Below, piece after piece: positions 55,749 to 64,000 of a stretch of 64,000 nucleotides of DNA. How positions within the stretch are numbered: position 1 is the stretch's first letter; each line of letters begins with the position of its first letter. A program made the position numbers and the translations under genes. Origin of the DNA: Pseudomonadota bacterium (GTDB lineage: Bacteria > Pseudomonadota > Gammaproteobacteria > Burkholderiales > Burkholderiaceae_C); the NCBI GenBank assembly GCA_020161065.1, contig JAIUPH010000011.1, positions 1 to 64,000 on the forward strand. Reading direction: 5' to 3'. The notes beneath the pieces were generated by a model. It was not told the origin of the DNA and did not search any database. It saw only the letters and a program-made list of their open reading frames with translations.

Positions 55749-57995
55749 TCACCGCCGCCGCGCCTGGCGCACGCCGGCCACGCGCGCCACCGCGCGCAGC
55801 GCCTGCGCCAGGCGGCCGGCATCCTCGGCTTCCACCGTGAACACCATGCGCGCCAGCGCGCCGCCGCGCTGGCCGGGCTGGCGCGCTTGCGACTGCGTGT
55901 TGACGGCGATGACGTTCAAGCGCTCCTTGGCGAACACCTCGCTGATGTCGCGCAGCAGGCCCTGGCGGTCGTCGGCCTCGATCTGCACGTCCAGCGGGTA
56001 GACGGCGGCCTTGTCGCCGCCGCGGCCGCTGCCGCCCTGCGCGCCCCACTGCACCTCTATCTCGCGGCCCGGAAAGCGCTCGGCCATGTGGCGGAAGTTG
56101 ACGCAGTCGCGGCGGTGGATGGCCACGCCCTTGCCGCGCGTGACGAAGCCGCCGATGGCGTCCGGCGGCGCCGGCCGGCAGCAGCGCGCCAGCGCCGTCA
56201 TCAGCGAGCCCATGCCGACCACCAGCACGCCGCCGCTGGCGCCGCCGCTGCGCGAGCGCTTCAGCAGCGGCGCTTCGGCCTCGGCCGCCGGCGGCGGCGG
56301 CGGGCGCAGCAGGTTCTCGATGTTGCGCAGCGAGAACTCGTCCTTGCCGACCACCTCGAACAAGCCGTCGGCCGACTTGAAGCCCAGCTGCTCGGCCAGG
56401 TGCTCCAGCTTCAGCGCGGTGCGGCCTTCGCGCTGCAGCAGCTTTTCCACCAGCTCGCGGCCGCGGGCGATGGTGGCGTCCAGCGCCTGGGCGTTGAACC
56501 AGGCGCGCACCTTGGCGCGCGCGCGCGGGCTCTTCAGGTAGCCGAGCTCGGCATTGAGCCAGTCGAGCGAGGGCCCGCCGTCCTTGGCGGCGACCACCTC
56601 CACCGTCTGCCCATGCTTGAGCGGCGTGTTCAGCGGCACCATCGCGCCATCCACGCGCGCGCCGCGGCAGCGGTGGCCGAGGTCGGTGTGCAGGCTGTAG
56701 GCAAAGTCGACCGGCGTGCCGCCGGCCGGCACCTCGACGATGGTGGCCTGCGGCGTGAAGACGTAGATGCGGTCGTCGAAGCCGGCGCCGGCGCCGCCGG
56801 CCGTGGCCTCGCCGCTGAAGTCGCGCTCCCAGGCCAGCAGCTCGCGCAGCACGGCGCGGCGCGCCTCGGCCAGGCGCTGCTCGTAGTCGCCGCTGGCCGA
56901 CACGCCGGCATAGCCGCGCGCGCCGGCCTCCTTGTACAGCCAGTGCGCGGCCACGCCATGCTCGGCATGCTCGTGCATCGCGGCGGTGCGGATCTGCACC
57001 TCCAGCGGCCGGCCGTCGTCGCCCAGCACCACGGTGTGCAGGCTCTGGTAGCCGTTGGGCTTGGGGCGGGCGATGTAGTCGTCGAACTCGCCGTCCACCG
57101 GCGGCAAGGCCTCGTGCACGCGGGCCAGCGCCGCATAACACGCAGCCTTGTCGGCCACGATGACGCGCAGCGCGCGCACGTCGAACACGCGCTCGATGCT
57201 CAGGTGCTTGCCCTGCATCTTCTTCCAGATGCTGTACAGGTGCTTGGGCCGGCCCAGCACCTGCGCCGGCACGCGCGCGCGCTGCAGCAGGTCGGCCAGA
57301 CGGCGGCGCGCCTGCTCGACGACCTGCTCGCGTTCGACTCGCTTCTCGTCGAGCAGCCGCGCCACCTGGTGGTAGGCCTCGGGGTCGAGGAAGCGGAACG
57401 ACAGGTCTTCCAGCTCCCACTTGATCTGCCAGATGCCCAGCCGGTTGGCCAGCGGCGCGAAGACCTGCTGCGACTCTTGCGCCAGCGGCCGCGGGCAGGC
57501 CTGCCGCGCCGCGGCGAACCAGCGCAGCGACTGCAGCCGCGAGGCCAGGCGCAGCAGCACCACGCGCAGGTCGCGGCTGAAGGCCAGCAGCATCTTGCGC
57601 ACGCGCTCGGTCTGCAGCGCCTGCTGCTCCTCGCCCACCTGGGCGCCGCGCGCGGCGCGCTGGATCTGCACCAGCTTGCGCGTCAGCATCACCAGGCTGG
57701 CGTACGACGGCCCGAACGCGCGGTTGACCATCTCCTCGGGCCGCGCGAGGTAGTCGCCCGCGTACACCAGGTAGGCCGCGGCCTGCATCGACGGCGCGGC
57801 GCCGATGGCGCGCAGGATGCCGGCCACGCCCTCGGCATGGGCCCAGGCCGACTCGCCGGTGTCCAGCACCTGGCCGGCCAGCAGCGGCTCGGCAAAGGCG
57901 CGGGCGCGCTGCAGCGCGTCGCCGGCCTCGGCGGCGGTGTCGGCAAGCTGGACGATGGCGGCCGTGGCGCGCGAGGCCTCGGCAAGCGTCTTCAT
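55749..57995 (-). CDS. relA: (p)ppGpp synthetase RelA
   Basis: 748 residues. The N-terminal HD region is degenerate (AAAYLVYAGDYLAR in place of HDxxED), as in RelA rather than SpoT. Synthetase domain (about 240-370): RPKHLYSIWKKMQGKHLSIERVFDVRALRVIV and DYIARPKPNGYQSLHTVVLG. TGS domain (RIYVFTPQATIVEVPAGGTPVDFAY), a zinc-finger region and C-terminal ACT (YPLDVQIEADDRQGLLRDISEVF). It makes the stringent-response alarmone upon amino-acid starvation. Start overlaps the hydrolase stop (ATGA). Confidence 0.93.
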   Translation of the reverse strand: MKTLAEASRATAAIVQLADTAAEAGDALQRARAFAEPLLAGQVLDTGESAWAHAEGVAGILRAIGAAPSMQAAAYLVYAGDYLARPEEMVNRAFGPSYASLVMLTRKLVQIQRAARGAQVGEEQQALQTERVRKMLLAFSRDLRVVLLRLASRLQSLRWFAAARQACPRPLAQESQQVFAPLANRLGIWQIKWELEDLSFRFLDPEAYHQVARLLDEKRVEREQVVEQARRRLADLLQRARVPAQVLGRPKHLYSIWKKMQGKHLSIERVFDVRALRVIVADKAACYAALARVHEALPPVDGEFDDYIARPKPNGYQSLHTVVLGDDGRPLEVQIRTAAMHEHAEHGVAAHWLYKEAGARGYAGVSASGDYEQRLAEARRAVLRELLAWERDFSGEATAGGAGAGFDDRIYVFTPQATIVEVPAGGTPVDFAYSLHTDLGHRCRGARVDGAMVPLNTPLKHGQTVEVVAAKDGGPSLDWLNAELGYLKSPRARAKVRAWFNAQALDATIARGRELVEKLLQREGRTALKLEHLAEQLGFKSADGLFEVVGKDEFSLRNIENLLRPPPPPAAEAEAPLLKRSRSGGASGGVLVVGMGSLMTALARCCRPAPPDAIGGFVTRGKGVAIHRRDCVNFRHMAERFPGREIEVQWGAQGGSGRGGDKAAVYPLDVQIEADDRQGLLRDISEVFAKERLNVIAVNTQSQARQPGQRGGALARMVFTVEAEDAGRLAQALRAVARVAGVRQARRR

Positions 57996-58858
57996 GGCGC
58001 GGTCAGGAACTCCCGCACCGCCTGGCGCTGGTCGGCCTGCACCAGCGTGGGCGCGTGGCCGACGCCGGCAAACTCGACCAGCCGCGCCTTGGGGCCGCGC
58101 TCGGTCATCGCCCGCGCGGTGGCCGGCGACAGCAGGTCGGAATCGGCGCCGCGCAGCAGCAGCACCGGCAGCTTCAGCGAATCCCAGGCCTGCCACAGCA
58201 GCGCCTGGCCGGCGGCCGCCATCTCGGGCGTGATGGCGCGGAAGGGCACGGCAATGGCCGGGTCGTAGTGCGGCTTGAAGCCGTCGCCATCGGGCACGAG
58301 CTGCGGCCGCGTCAGCGCCAGCCACTGCTCGCGCGTGTGCGGGCCGAAGCCCTGGCTGATGGCCAGCAGCGCGTCGGCCGCCTCGTCCACGCTGCGCCAG
58401 CGCACCGGCTGGCCCAGGTAGGTGCCGATGCGCTGCAGCGACGAAGGCTCGATCACCGGCCCCACGTCGTTGAGCACCAGGCGGCGCAGCGGCGAGTGGG
58501 CCAGCGCCGCGACGCCCAGGCCGATGAGCCCGCCCATCGAGGTGCCGACCCAGTCGACCACCTCGGCATCGAGCCGCGCCAGCAGCGTCACCATGTCGGC
58601 CACGTAGGCCGGCACGGCGTAGCCCATGGGGTCGGCCAGCCAGTCGCTGCGGCCGCGTCCCACCACGTCGGGACAGACCACGCGATAGCGGCCGCAGAGG
58701 TCGGCGGCCAACGTGTCGAAGTCGCGCCCCTGGCGCGACAGGCCGTGCACGCACACCACCACGCGGCGGTTGGCGGGGTCGCCCCATTCCCAATAGGCCA
58801 TACGGTGCAGGCCGCGGCTGTCGAGACACTGGACGTGGCGCAAACGGGGCTCGGTCAT
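57992..58858 (-). CDS. Alpha/beta hydrolase
   Basis: 288 residues from the ATG at 58858. Fold marks: CVHGLSRQGRDFD (oxyanion), VVGRGRSDW, nucleophile S107 in GTSMGGLIG, D in LRGADSDLL and His in GVGHAPTL. Common in Burkholderiales, often annotated as an esterase/lipase; PHB-related hydrolysis is possible. Overlaps relA by four bases, so the two are cotranscribed. Divergent from the 3-hydroxybutyrate dehydrogenase gene. Confidence 0.82.
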   Translation of the reverse strand: MTEPRLRHVQCLDSRGLHRMAYWEWGDPANRRVVVCVHGLSRQGRDFDTLAADLCGRYRVVCPDVVGRGRSDWLADPMGYAVPAYVADMVTLLARLDAEVVDWVGTSMGGLIGLGVAALAHSPLRRLVLNDVGPVIEPSSLQRIGTYLGQPVRWRSVDEAADALLAISQGFGPHTREQWLALTRPQLVPDGDGFKPHYDPAIAVPFRAITPEMAAAGQALLWQAWDSLKLPVLLLRGADSDLLSPATARAMTERGPKARLVEFAGVGHAPTLVQADQRQAVREFLTAP

Positions 58859-58953
58859 GGCGATGCGTGGGCAGGGAGGGACGGGAAGCGCGGCGCTGGA
58901 ATCGGCGCGCGGCCGATAATGAAGCGATCGTAACCACAGCAGGAGCAACAAGC

Positions 58954-59724
58954 ATGTTGACAGGCAAGACCGCCCTGGTGACAGGGTCCACCAGCGGCAT
59001 CGGACTGGGCATTGCGCTGGCGATGGCGCGCCAGGGGGCGCGGGTCATGCTCAACGGCTTCGGCGACGTCGACGGCGCGCTGGCCGAGGTGCGCGCCTTC
59101 GACCCGCAGGCGCTGCACGACGGCGCCGACATGAGCAAGCCCGAGCAGATCGAGGCCATGGTGCAGCGCTGCGAGCGCGAACTGGGCCGGCTGGACATCC
59201 TGGTCAACAACGCCGGCATCCAGCACGTGGCGCCGATCGAGAAGTTTCCGGTCGAGCGCTGGGACGCCATCATCGCCATCAACCTCAGCTCGGCCTTCCA
59301 CGGCATGCGCGCCGCGCTGCCGGGCATGAAGCAGCGCAACTGGGGCCGCATCATCAACATGGCCTCGGTGCACGGCCTGGTGGCCTCCACCGAGAAGTGC
59401 GCCTACGTGGCCGCCAAGCACGGCATCGTGGGCCTGACCAAGGTGGCCGCGCTGGAGAACGCGACCACCGGCGTCACGGTCAACGCCATCTGCCCCGGCT
59501 GGGTGCTGACGCCGCTGGTGCAAAAGCAGGTGGACGCCCGCGCCGCGCAGGACGGCGTCGACCAGGCCGAAGCCAAGCGCCGCCTGCTGGGCGAAAAGCA
59601 GCCGTCGATGCAATTCACCACGCCCGAGCAACTGGCCGAACTGGCGCTCTTCCTGTGCTCGCCGGCGGCCGACAACGTGCGCGGCGTGGCGTGGCAGGTG
59701 GACGGGGGGTGGACGGCGCAGTAG
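58954..59724 (+). CDS. bdhA: 3-hydroxybutyrate dehydrogenase
   Basis: 256-residue short-chain dehydrogenase. NAD site TGSTSGIGLG (10-19), NNAGIQHVAPIEKF (85-98, typical of this enzyme), S138, Y151 and K155 of the catalytic set, and the family C-terminus NVRGVAWQVDGGWTAQ. It oxidises (R)-3-hydroxybutyrate to acetoacetate, the last step of PHB mobilisation. SD AGGAG is present. A GATAAT at 58915-58920 may be the -10. Confidence 0.92.
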   Translation: MLTGKTALVTGSTSGIGLGIALAMARQGARVMLNGFGDVDGALAEVRAFDPQALHDGADMSKPEQIEAMVQRCERELGRLDILVNNAGIQHVAPIEKFPVERWDAIIAINLSSAFHGMRAALPGMKQRNWGRIINMASVHGLVASTEKCAYVAAKHGIVGLTKVAALENATTGVTVNAICPGWVLTPLVQKQVDARAAQDGVDQAEAKRRLLGEKQPSMQFTTPEQLAELALFLCSPAADNVRGVAWQVDGGWTAQ

Positions 59725-59835
59725 CGACGGCCGCTGCGCGGCGGCGCTGGTCAGCGTTGGGACAGCACGCGGCAAGTGACGGCAAGTCGACGTTCAACGC
59801 TTGCTGCCCATCGCCATCGAGGATCAACTGGCGCC

Positions 59836-60198
59836 ATGGCTTCCGATCTCAAGACCGTGCTCTTCATCGCCGACCAGAGCGGCCTCGGGTCGCGGCTGAC
59901 CTACCGGCGCATGTTCGGCGAATATGCGCTGTACCTGAACTCGAAGGTCGTCGCCTTCGTGTGCGACAACAAGCTCTTCCTGAAGCCGACCGACGCCGGC
60001 CGCGCGCTGCTCGGCACGCCGACCGAGGCACCGGCCTACCCCGGCTCGAAGAACTACTTTCTGCTCGAAGAAGAGCTCGAATCGCCGGCGCTGCTGCGCG
60101 ACGCTTTCGAAACGACCGAAGCCGTGCTGCCGTTGCCCAAGCCCAAACCCAAACCCAAGCCCAAACGGCCGAACGCGAAGCCGGCGGCCCGACGATAG
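59836..60198 (+). CDS. TfoX/Sxy N-terminal-like domain protein
   Basis: 120 residues. The first 90 fit the TfoX_N fold (SRLTYRRMFGEYALYLNSKVVAFVCDNKLFLKPT). The tail is an alternating Pro-Lys run (KPKPKPKPKRP) from a 6-bp tandem repeat. TfoX proteins regulate competence, but single-domain versions like this are of unknown role. It lies 17 bp before the next small gene. Confidence 0.75.
   Translation: MASDLKTVLFIADQSGLGSRLTYRRMFGEYALYLNSKVVAFVCDNKLFLKPTDAGRALLGTPTEAPAYPGSKNYFLLEEELESPALLRDAFETTEAVLPLPKPKPKPKPKRPNAKPAARR
60136..60165. repeat. 6-bp tandem repeat (CCCAAR), five copies
   Basis: CCCAAG/CCCAAA five times in tandem, encoding (Pro-Lys)5 at the end of the TfoX-like gene. In-frame, so copy-number changes alter only the tail length. 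Confidence 0.75.
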
Positions 60199-60215
60199 CA
60201 AGCGACCCCCAACGC

Positions 60216-60461
60216 ATGACCTCGCCTGCCGCGCCGGCCGACCTCGGCTTCAGCTACCGCGTCCGCAAGAACGGCGACGTGGAGATTCTTCACCACGGCC
60301 GCCTGGCGTCCACGCTGCGCGGCCACGAGGCCGAAGACTTCCTGCACGACGCCGGCGATGCGGCGTCGCCGGCGGCGCAGCAGTTGATGGCGCGCGTCAC
60401 CGGCAACTACAAGCACGGCAACGAGCGCCAGGCCAGCCAGCACCCGCGCAACCGGCGCTGA
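60216..60461 (+). CDS. Small conserved-type hypothetical protein
   Basis: 81 residues from the ATG at 60216: MTSPAAPADLGFSYRVRKNG, then DVEILHHGRLASTLRGHEAEDFL. No domain name recognised; such short proteins with a DVxIxHxG-type strand pair occur in Burkholderiales. It ends 12 bp before the convergent gene's stop. Codon usage and spacing look real. Confidence 0.6.
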   Translation: MTSPAAPADLGFSYRVRKNGDVEILHHGRLASTLRGHEAEDFLHDAGDAASPAAQQLMARVTGNYKHGNERQASQHPRNRR

Positions 60462-60473
60462 CGAGGCCGTCGC

Positions 60474-60848
60474 TCAGGGCGACAGCACCAGCGGCTCGGC
60501 CAGGTCGCGGTTCTGGTCGCGGAACCACAGCCTGACGGTGCGGCGCGGCGCCGAGCCGATGCCCGACTTGCGCGCGCCCAGCACCACGGCGTACTGGCCA
60601 TGGTGCTCGAAAGCGAAGCGGCCGGCCGAATCGGTGACGGTGTCGGCCACCCGCTCGACCGCCGTCACCGTCTTGCGCGACAGCACCACCGTGGCGCCGG
60701 CCACGGGCGCGCCGTCGGCCGCGACGACACGGCCGCTCAGGTGCCCGTCGTCGTTGGCGGCCACGTACAGGTTCCAGGCCAGCGCGACCAGGCCGATGGC
60801 CGCGAAGGTCAGCGTGAAGCGGTTGAGCAAGAGGACCGATGGCTTCAT
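60474..60848 (-). CDS. Membrane-anchored carboxypeptidase-regulatory-like protein
   Basis: 124 residues. One N-terminal anchor (FTLTFAAIGLVALAWNLYVA), then a CarboxypepD_reg-like beta domain: LSGRVVAADGAPVAGATVVLSRK and VTDSAGRFAFEHHGQYAVVL. Probably periplasmic. It is 16 bp after the sugar permease gene, so is the last gene of that operon. Role unknown. Confidence 0.65.
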   Translation of the reverse strand: MKPSVLLLNRFTLTFAAIGLVALAWNLYVAANDDGHLSGRVVAADGAPVAGATVVLSRKTVTAVERVADTVTDSAGRFAFEHHGQYAVVLGARKSGIGSAPRRTVRLWFRDQNRDLAEPLVLSP

Positions 60849-60864
60849 CGTCGCGCCCCTGGCC

Positions 60865-61677
60865 TCAGCCCTTCGCCGCGCCAGAGGTCAGGCCGCGGAT
60901 GAAGTCGCGCTGCGCGAGCAGGAAGACCAGCAGGCCCGGAAGCACCACCAGCACGCAGAAGGCATAGAGCGCGCCGGTGGTGTCTTCGAACGACGCGAGA
61001 AACGCGACCAGCCCCAGCGGCATGGTCTGCTGCCCGGGGCTGCGCACCACCAGCAGCGGCCACAGGAATTCGTTCCACGACCAGATGAACGACAGGATGA
61101 CGTTGGTGGCGACGGCCGGCTTCGACAGGGGCAGCAGGATGCGCGTCAGGATCTGCCATTCCGACAGGCCGTCGATGCGCGCCGCGTGGATCAGCGATGC
61201 GGGAACGGCCTCGAAGTTGGACTTGAACAGGAAGATGCAGACGATGTGGCTCAGCGCCGGCAAGGCGATGCCGAGCTTGCTGTCCAGCAGCCCCAGCTGC
61301 GAGGTGAGCAGGTAGGCCGGGATGATGGTGGCGTGGAACGGAATCATCATCGAGGCCAGCAGAAAACCCAGCACCAGTGGCTTGCCGGGAAACTGCTTGG
61401 TCAGCGCGTAGCCGGCCATCGCGTTGAGCACGAGGTTGGCGGCCACGACGATCAGCGCCACCACCACGCTGTTGAAGAACAGCCGCAGGAACGACACCGA
61501 GTACCAGGCCTCGACGTAGTAGTAGAGGTTGGGGTCGACCGGCAGGATGGACGGCGGGTAGGTGAACAGGTTCTCGCCGGTGAGGCTGGTCTTCAGCACC
61601 CAGTAGATGGGCGTCAGCATGATCAGGCTGACGGTGATCAGCGCCGCGTGGACGAGCAGCTTGGAACGGGTCTTCAT
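60865..61677 (-). CDS. Sugar ABC transporter permease (MalG/UgpE-type)
   Basis: 270 residues with six helices. Marks: LMTPIYWVLKTSLTGENLFTYPP near the start and the EAA loop (SLIHAARIDGLSEWQILTRILLPLSKPAVA). Second permease of a CUT1 carbohydrate importer. Last helix region FCVLVVLPGLLVFLLAQRDFIRGLTSGAAKG is typical of the family. It is 19 bp after the first permease. Confidence 0.87.
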   Translation of the reverse strand: MKTRSKLLVHAALITVSLIMLTPIYWVLKTSLTGENLFTYPPSILPVDPNLYYYVEAWYSVSFLRLFFNSVVVALIVVAANLVLNAMAGYALTKQFPGKPLVLGFLLASMMIPFHATIIPAYLLTSQLGLLDSKLGIALPALSHIVCIFLFKSNFEAVPASLIHAARIDGLSEWQILTRILLPLSKPAVATNVILSFIWSWNEFLWPLLVVRSPGQQTMPLGLVAFLASFEDTTGALYAFCVLVVLPGLLVFLLAQRDFIRGLTSGAAKG

Positions 61678-61696
61678 GGCTTTGCCGGACGGCCGC

Positions 61697-62671
61697 TCAT
61701 TCGGCGATGTCGACCTTGCCGGCGTCGCCGCCCGACAGGCGGTTGGCCAGCAAGGCGATGGCGAGGAACAGCGCGAACATCACCGCCGTCATCGCGGCGG
61801 CGTAGTCGAAGCGCGTCAGCGTGAAGGCCTGCTTGTAGATGTAGGTCACCAGCAGTTCGGTGGCGCGGCCGGGTCCGCCGCCGGTCATGGAATAGATCAG
61901 GTCGAAGCTCGTGAACGAGGCGATGATGCCCAGGATCACGCAGAGAAACAGCGACGGCCGCAGCAGCGGCAGCGTGATGCGCCAGAAGCGGTGGATGGCC
62001 AGCGCGCCGTCGATGCGCGCCGCCTCATACAGGTGCGACGGGATGTTCTGCAGCCCGGTGAGCAGGATCACGACGAACAGCCCCAGCATCTGCCACACGG
62101 CCGCCACCATCACCGCCGCCAGCGCGAACTGCGTGCTCTCCAGAAAGGCGATGGGCCGCGAGATCAGCCCCATCGACTGCAGCGCGTAGTTCACCAGGCC
62201 GCCGCGGTCGTTGTACAGCCAGCGCCAGACGATGCCGACGGCCACCACCATCATCGGGTAGGGCAGGAAGATGATGCTGCGATAAAGGCCCTTGCCGACC
62301 ACCTTCTGGTCGACCAGCAGCGCCAGGCCGAGCGCCAGCGCGATGGACAGCGGCGTGGCCAGCATGAACAGCCCCGTGTTCTTCAGCGCCACCCAGAAGG
62401 TCTCGTCCTGGAACAGCATCTCCTCGTAGTGGGTGAGGCCGGCGAAGGCGATGGCCTTGCCGGGCGCCCAGTAGCTGAACGACAGCACCACGTTCCACAG
62501 CAGCGGCACCACGCGGTAGGCCAGGTAGATCAGCAACGCCGGCGCCAGCAGCAGCGCGATGAACAGCCATTCGCGGCTGCGCCGGCGGGCGAAGAAGCCG
62601 CGTCGCGCGGCGGTGGCGGCAGCGGCAACCGTGCCGCCGCCCGCCACCGGCTCAAGGACGGGCGAGCTCAC
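61697..62671 (-). CDS. Sugar ABC transporter permease (MalF/UgpA-type)
   Basis: 324 residues. Ala-rich N-terminus, then helices from WLFIALLLAPALLIYLAYRV. EAA loop SHLYEAARIDGALAIHRFWRITLPLLRP. Overlaps the binding-protein stop by 20 bp. It forms the channel with the MalG-type partner. No ATPase gene is in the window; it may lie elsewhere or a shared MsmK-type ATPase may serve. Confidence 0.87.
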   Translation of the reverse strand: MSSPVLEPVAGGGTVAAAATAARRGFFARRRSREWLFIALLLAPALLIYLAYRVVPLLWNVVLSFSYWAPGKAIAFAGLTHYEEMLFQDETFWVALKNTGLFMLATPLSIALALGLALLVDQKVVGKGLYRSIIFLPYPMMVVAVGIVWRWLYNDRGGLVNYALQSMGLISRPIAFLESTQFALAAVMVAAVWQMLGLFVVILLTGLQNIPSHLYEAARIDGALAIHRFWRITLPLLRPSLFLCVILGIIASFTSFDLIYSMTGGGPGRATELLVTYIYKQAFTLTRFDYAAAMTAVMFALFLAIALLANRLSGGDAGKVDIAE

Positions 62672-63911
62672 GGTCGATGCGCTCCTGCGCCTTGGCGAGC
62701 GCGGCCGCCGCGTCGCCCTTGCCCAGCAGCACCGGCTGCACCTCGGTCCAGAAGATGTCCTTGACGCGCGCGTCCTTCGGCGTCTTCAGGTAGCCGGTCA
62801 TCTTGTCGAGGTTGCGCGTCGTCAGCTCCAGCGCCTTGGCTTTCAGCGGGTTCTCGTCGCGCATCTTTTCGAGCAGCGCCTTGTCGACCGCGGTGTTGAG
62901 CGTGGCCACCGAGAAGTTCTCGGCGAACACCTTCTGCCATTTGTCGGAGGTGGCGATCTTGATCAGCTCGACCGCGGCGTCGGGGTACTTGCTCGACTTC
63001 GAAACGCCGAAGCCATGGTTGTTGGGCACTGCGTAGAGGCCGGCCAGCTCGACCACCTCGACGCCCTTCTCGTCGATCCAGTCGGCCTTGCTCGCCGCCC
63101 AGAACAGCGCCGAGGTCGGCGCCAGGTACATCGCCACGTTGCCCGAGGCGAAGGCGGTGTTGGGCTCGACCCAGCGGCCGGTCCACGAGATGTTGTTGAT
63201 GACGCCGTTGCGCGTGGCTTCCGACAGCTTGGCCAGCGTCGCCGCGCCGGCGGCGGTGTTGAAGGCAGCCTTGGTCAGCGTCGGGTTCAGCACGTCGACG
63301 CCGTTCATCTTGAACAGCGGCCAGTACAGCCAGTCGAAGTTGGTGGTGAGGAAGCCCGACTTGCCCGGCCCCTTGACCTTGGCCGAGGCCGCCATCAACT
63401 CGTCGAAGCTGCGCGGCATCGCGTCGATGCCCGAGGCCTTCATCAGCGCCTTGTTGCCGAACAGCAGCGTCTTGCTGAAATACCAGGGCAGCAGCCAGTT
63501 CTTGCCGTTGGCGCTCCAGATGTCCAGCGCGCCGGGCGCGAAGCGGGCCTTCAGCGCCGCGTCTTTCGCGAGGTAGGGCGTGAGGTCGAGCAGGCGGTCG
63601 TCGAGCGCGTACTCGGCCCACAGCGTGCCCTGGATGTTGACCACGTCGGGCGCCGTGCCGGCCGCCAGCTGCGCCTGGTAGAAGGTGGCCCACTCGGTGC
63701 CCTTCTTGTCGATCCACTCGACCTGGATGTCGGGGTACTTCTGGTTGAACTCCTTGGTCCAGGCGGCGATCTTCTCGCCGTAGACCGGCAGGTTCCAGGT
63801 CAGCAGCGTGATCTTCTTCTGCCCCTGGGCCTGCGCCGGCAGCGCGGCGGCAACGGTGCCCAGCAGCAGGGCGGCGGCGGCGCGCGTCAGTAAGGTCTTG
63901 CGGTTCAACAT
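62652..63911 (-). CDS. Sugar ABC substrate-binding protein
   Basis: 419-residue family-1 solute-binding protein. Signal peptide (MLNRKTLLTRAAAALLLGTV, cut after AQA). Mature: KKITLLTWNLPVYGEKIAAWTKEFNQKYPDIQVEW, PDVVNIQGTLWAEYALDD, GKNWLLPWYFSKTLLFGNKALM. Typical of CUT1 importers for oligosaccharides or glycerol-phosphate-like ligands. First gene of the operon; its promoter should lie in 63912-64000, where nothing else was recognised. Confidence 0.87.
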   Translation of the reverse strand: MLNRKTLLTRAAAALLLGTVAAALPAQAQGQKKITLLTWNLPVYGEKIAAWTKEFNQKYPDIQVEWIDKKGTEWATFYQAQLAAGTAPDVVNIQGTLWAEYALDDRLLDLTPYLAKDAALKARFAPGALDIWSANGKNWLLPWYFSKTLLFGNKALMKASGIDAMPRSFDELMAASAKVKGPGKSGFLTTNFDWLYWPLFKMNGVDVLNPTLTKAAFNTAAGAATLAKLSEATRNGVINNISWTGRWVEPNTAFASGNVAMYLAPTSALFWAASKADWIDEKGVEVVELAGLYAVPNNHGFGVSKSSKYPDAAVELIKIATSDKWQKVFAENFSVATLNTAVDKALLEKMRDENPLKAKALELTTRNLDKMTGYLKTPKDARVKDIFWTEVQPVLLGKGDAAAALAKAQERIDRELARP

Positions 63912-64000
63912 GGTGTCTCCTTGGTGTCGTTGGCGGGTCGGGAAACGGGAATCGGCAGCAGGCGAGTCAGCGGGTGGCAGGCTCAGGCGCGGCTCACGAT

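Overview
The window is GC-rich, densely packed bacterial chromosome. The gene content points to a betaproteobacterium of the order Burkholderiales, probably near the Rubrivivax/Leptothrix/Methylibium group. Supporting signs are PhaR and 3-hydroxybutyrate dehydrogenase (polyhydroxybutyrate metabolism), a PEP-CTERM protein, guaB and guaA around an MFS gene, the ratA/rnfH/smpB block, and many Liv-type ABC transporters. No rRNA, tRNA, tmRNA or CRISPR array was recognised.

Layout. 1-830: an IS5-family element sits exactly on the stop codon of a glutamate/aspartate-type ABC permease. 827-4429: gltI-J-K-like transporter and a class V aminotransferase. 4812-5407: a ParE/ParD-like toxin-antitoxin pair. 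5590-15663: a nitrile/amide/mandelate island with an arylacetonitrilase-like nitrilase, an AraC regulator, a mandelate racemase with every catalytic residue, a LuxR-type regulator, an amidase-signature hydrolase and a branched-chain-type ABC transporter whose permease and ATPase are fused. 15660-27540, opposite strand: a 12-gene operon in which the 2-aminophenol meta-cleavage genes appear in the classical order amnB-A-C-F-E-D. A Liv-type transporter and an arylformamidase-like hydrolase are inserted between A and C. The transporter's LivM permease is fused in frame to a second AmnA-like dioxygenase-subunit domain. A divergent MarR regulator (27853) probably controls the operon.

28419-33426: flotillin and a large cyclase/AAA/TPR signalling protein, convergent and overlapping. 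33611-42578: housekeeping genes guaA, MFS, guaB, a DUF4124 protein, rnfH, ratA, smpB, a cystathionine beta-lyase-like enzyme and rimO. 42675-50313: an RND tripartite efflux operon divergent from a two-component system, with an OmpR-type direct repeat between them. 50365-58858: phaR, a compact poly-N-acetylglucosamine export/synthesis set (PgaA-like, PgaC, PgaD, no PgaB) behind a PEP-CTERM protein, relA and an alpha/beta hydrolase. 58954-63911: 3-hydroxybutyrate dehydrogenase, small proteins, and a sugar ABC transporter lacking its ATPase in the window.

How the catabolic parts fit. The two catabolic islands converge and share a single CTAG as both stop codons at 15660-15663. The first would take up an aromatic nitrile or amide and convert it to mandelate-type acids. 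The second would take up an aminophenol (or an N-formyl precursor), open the ring and degrade it to 4-hydroxy-2-oxovalerate precursors. The aldolase and acetaldehyde dehydrogenase of that pathway, and the mandelate dehydrogenase and benzoylformate decarboxylase of the first, are not in the window. The LivM-AmnA fusion is the most unusual object found.
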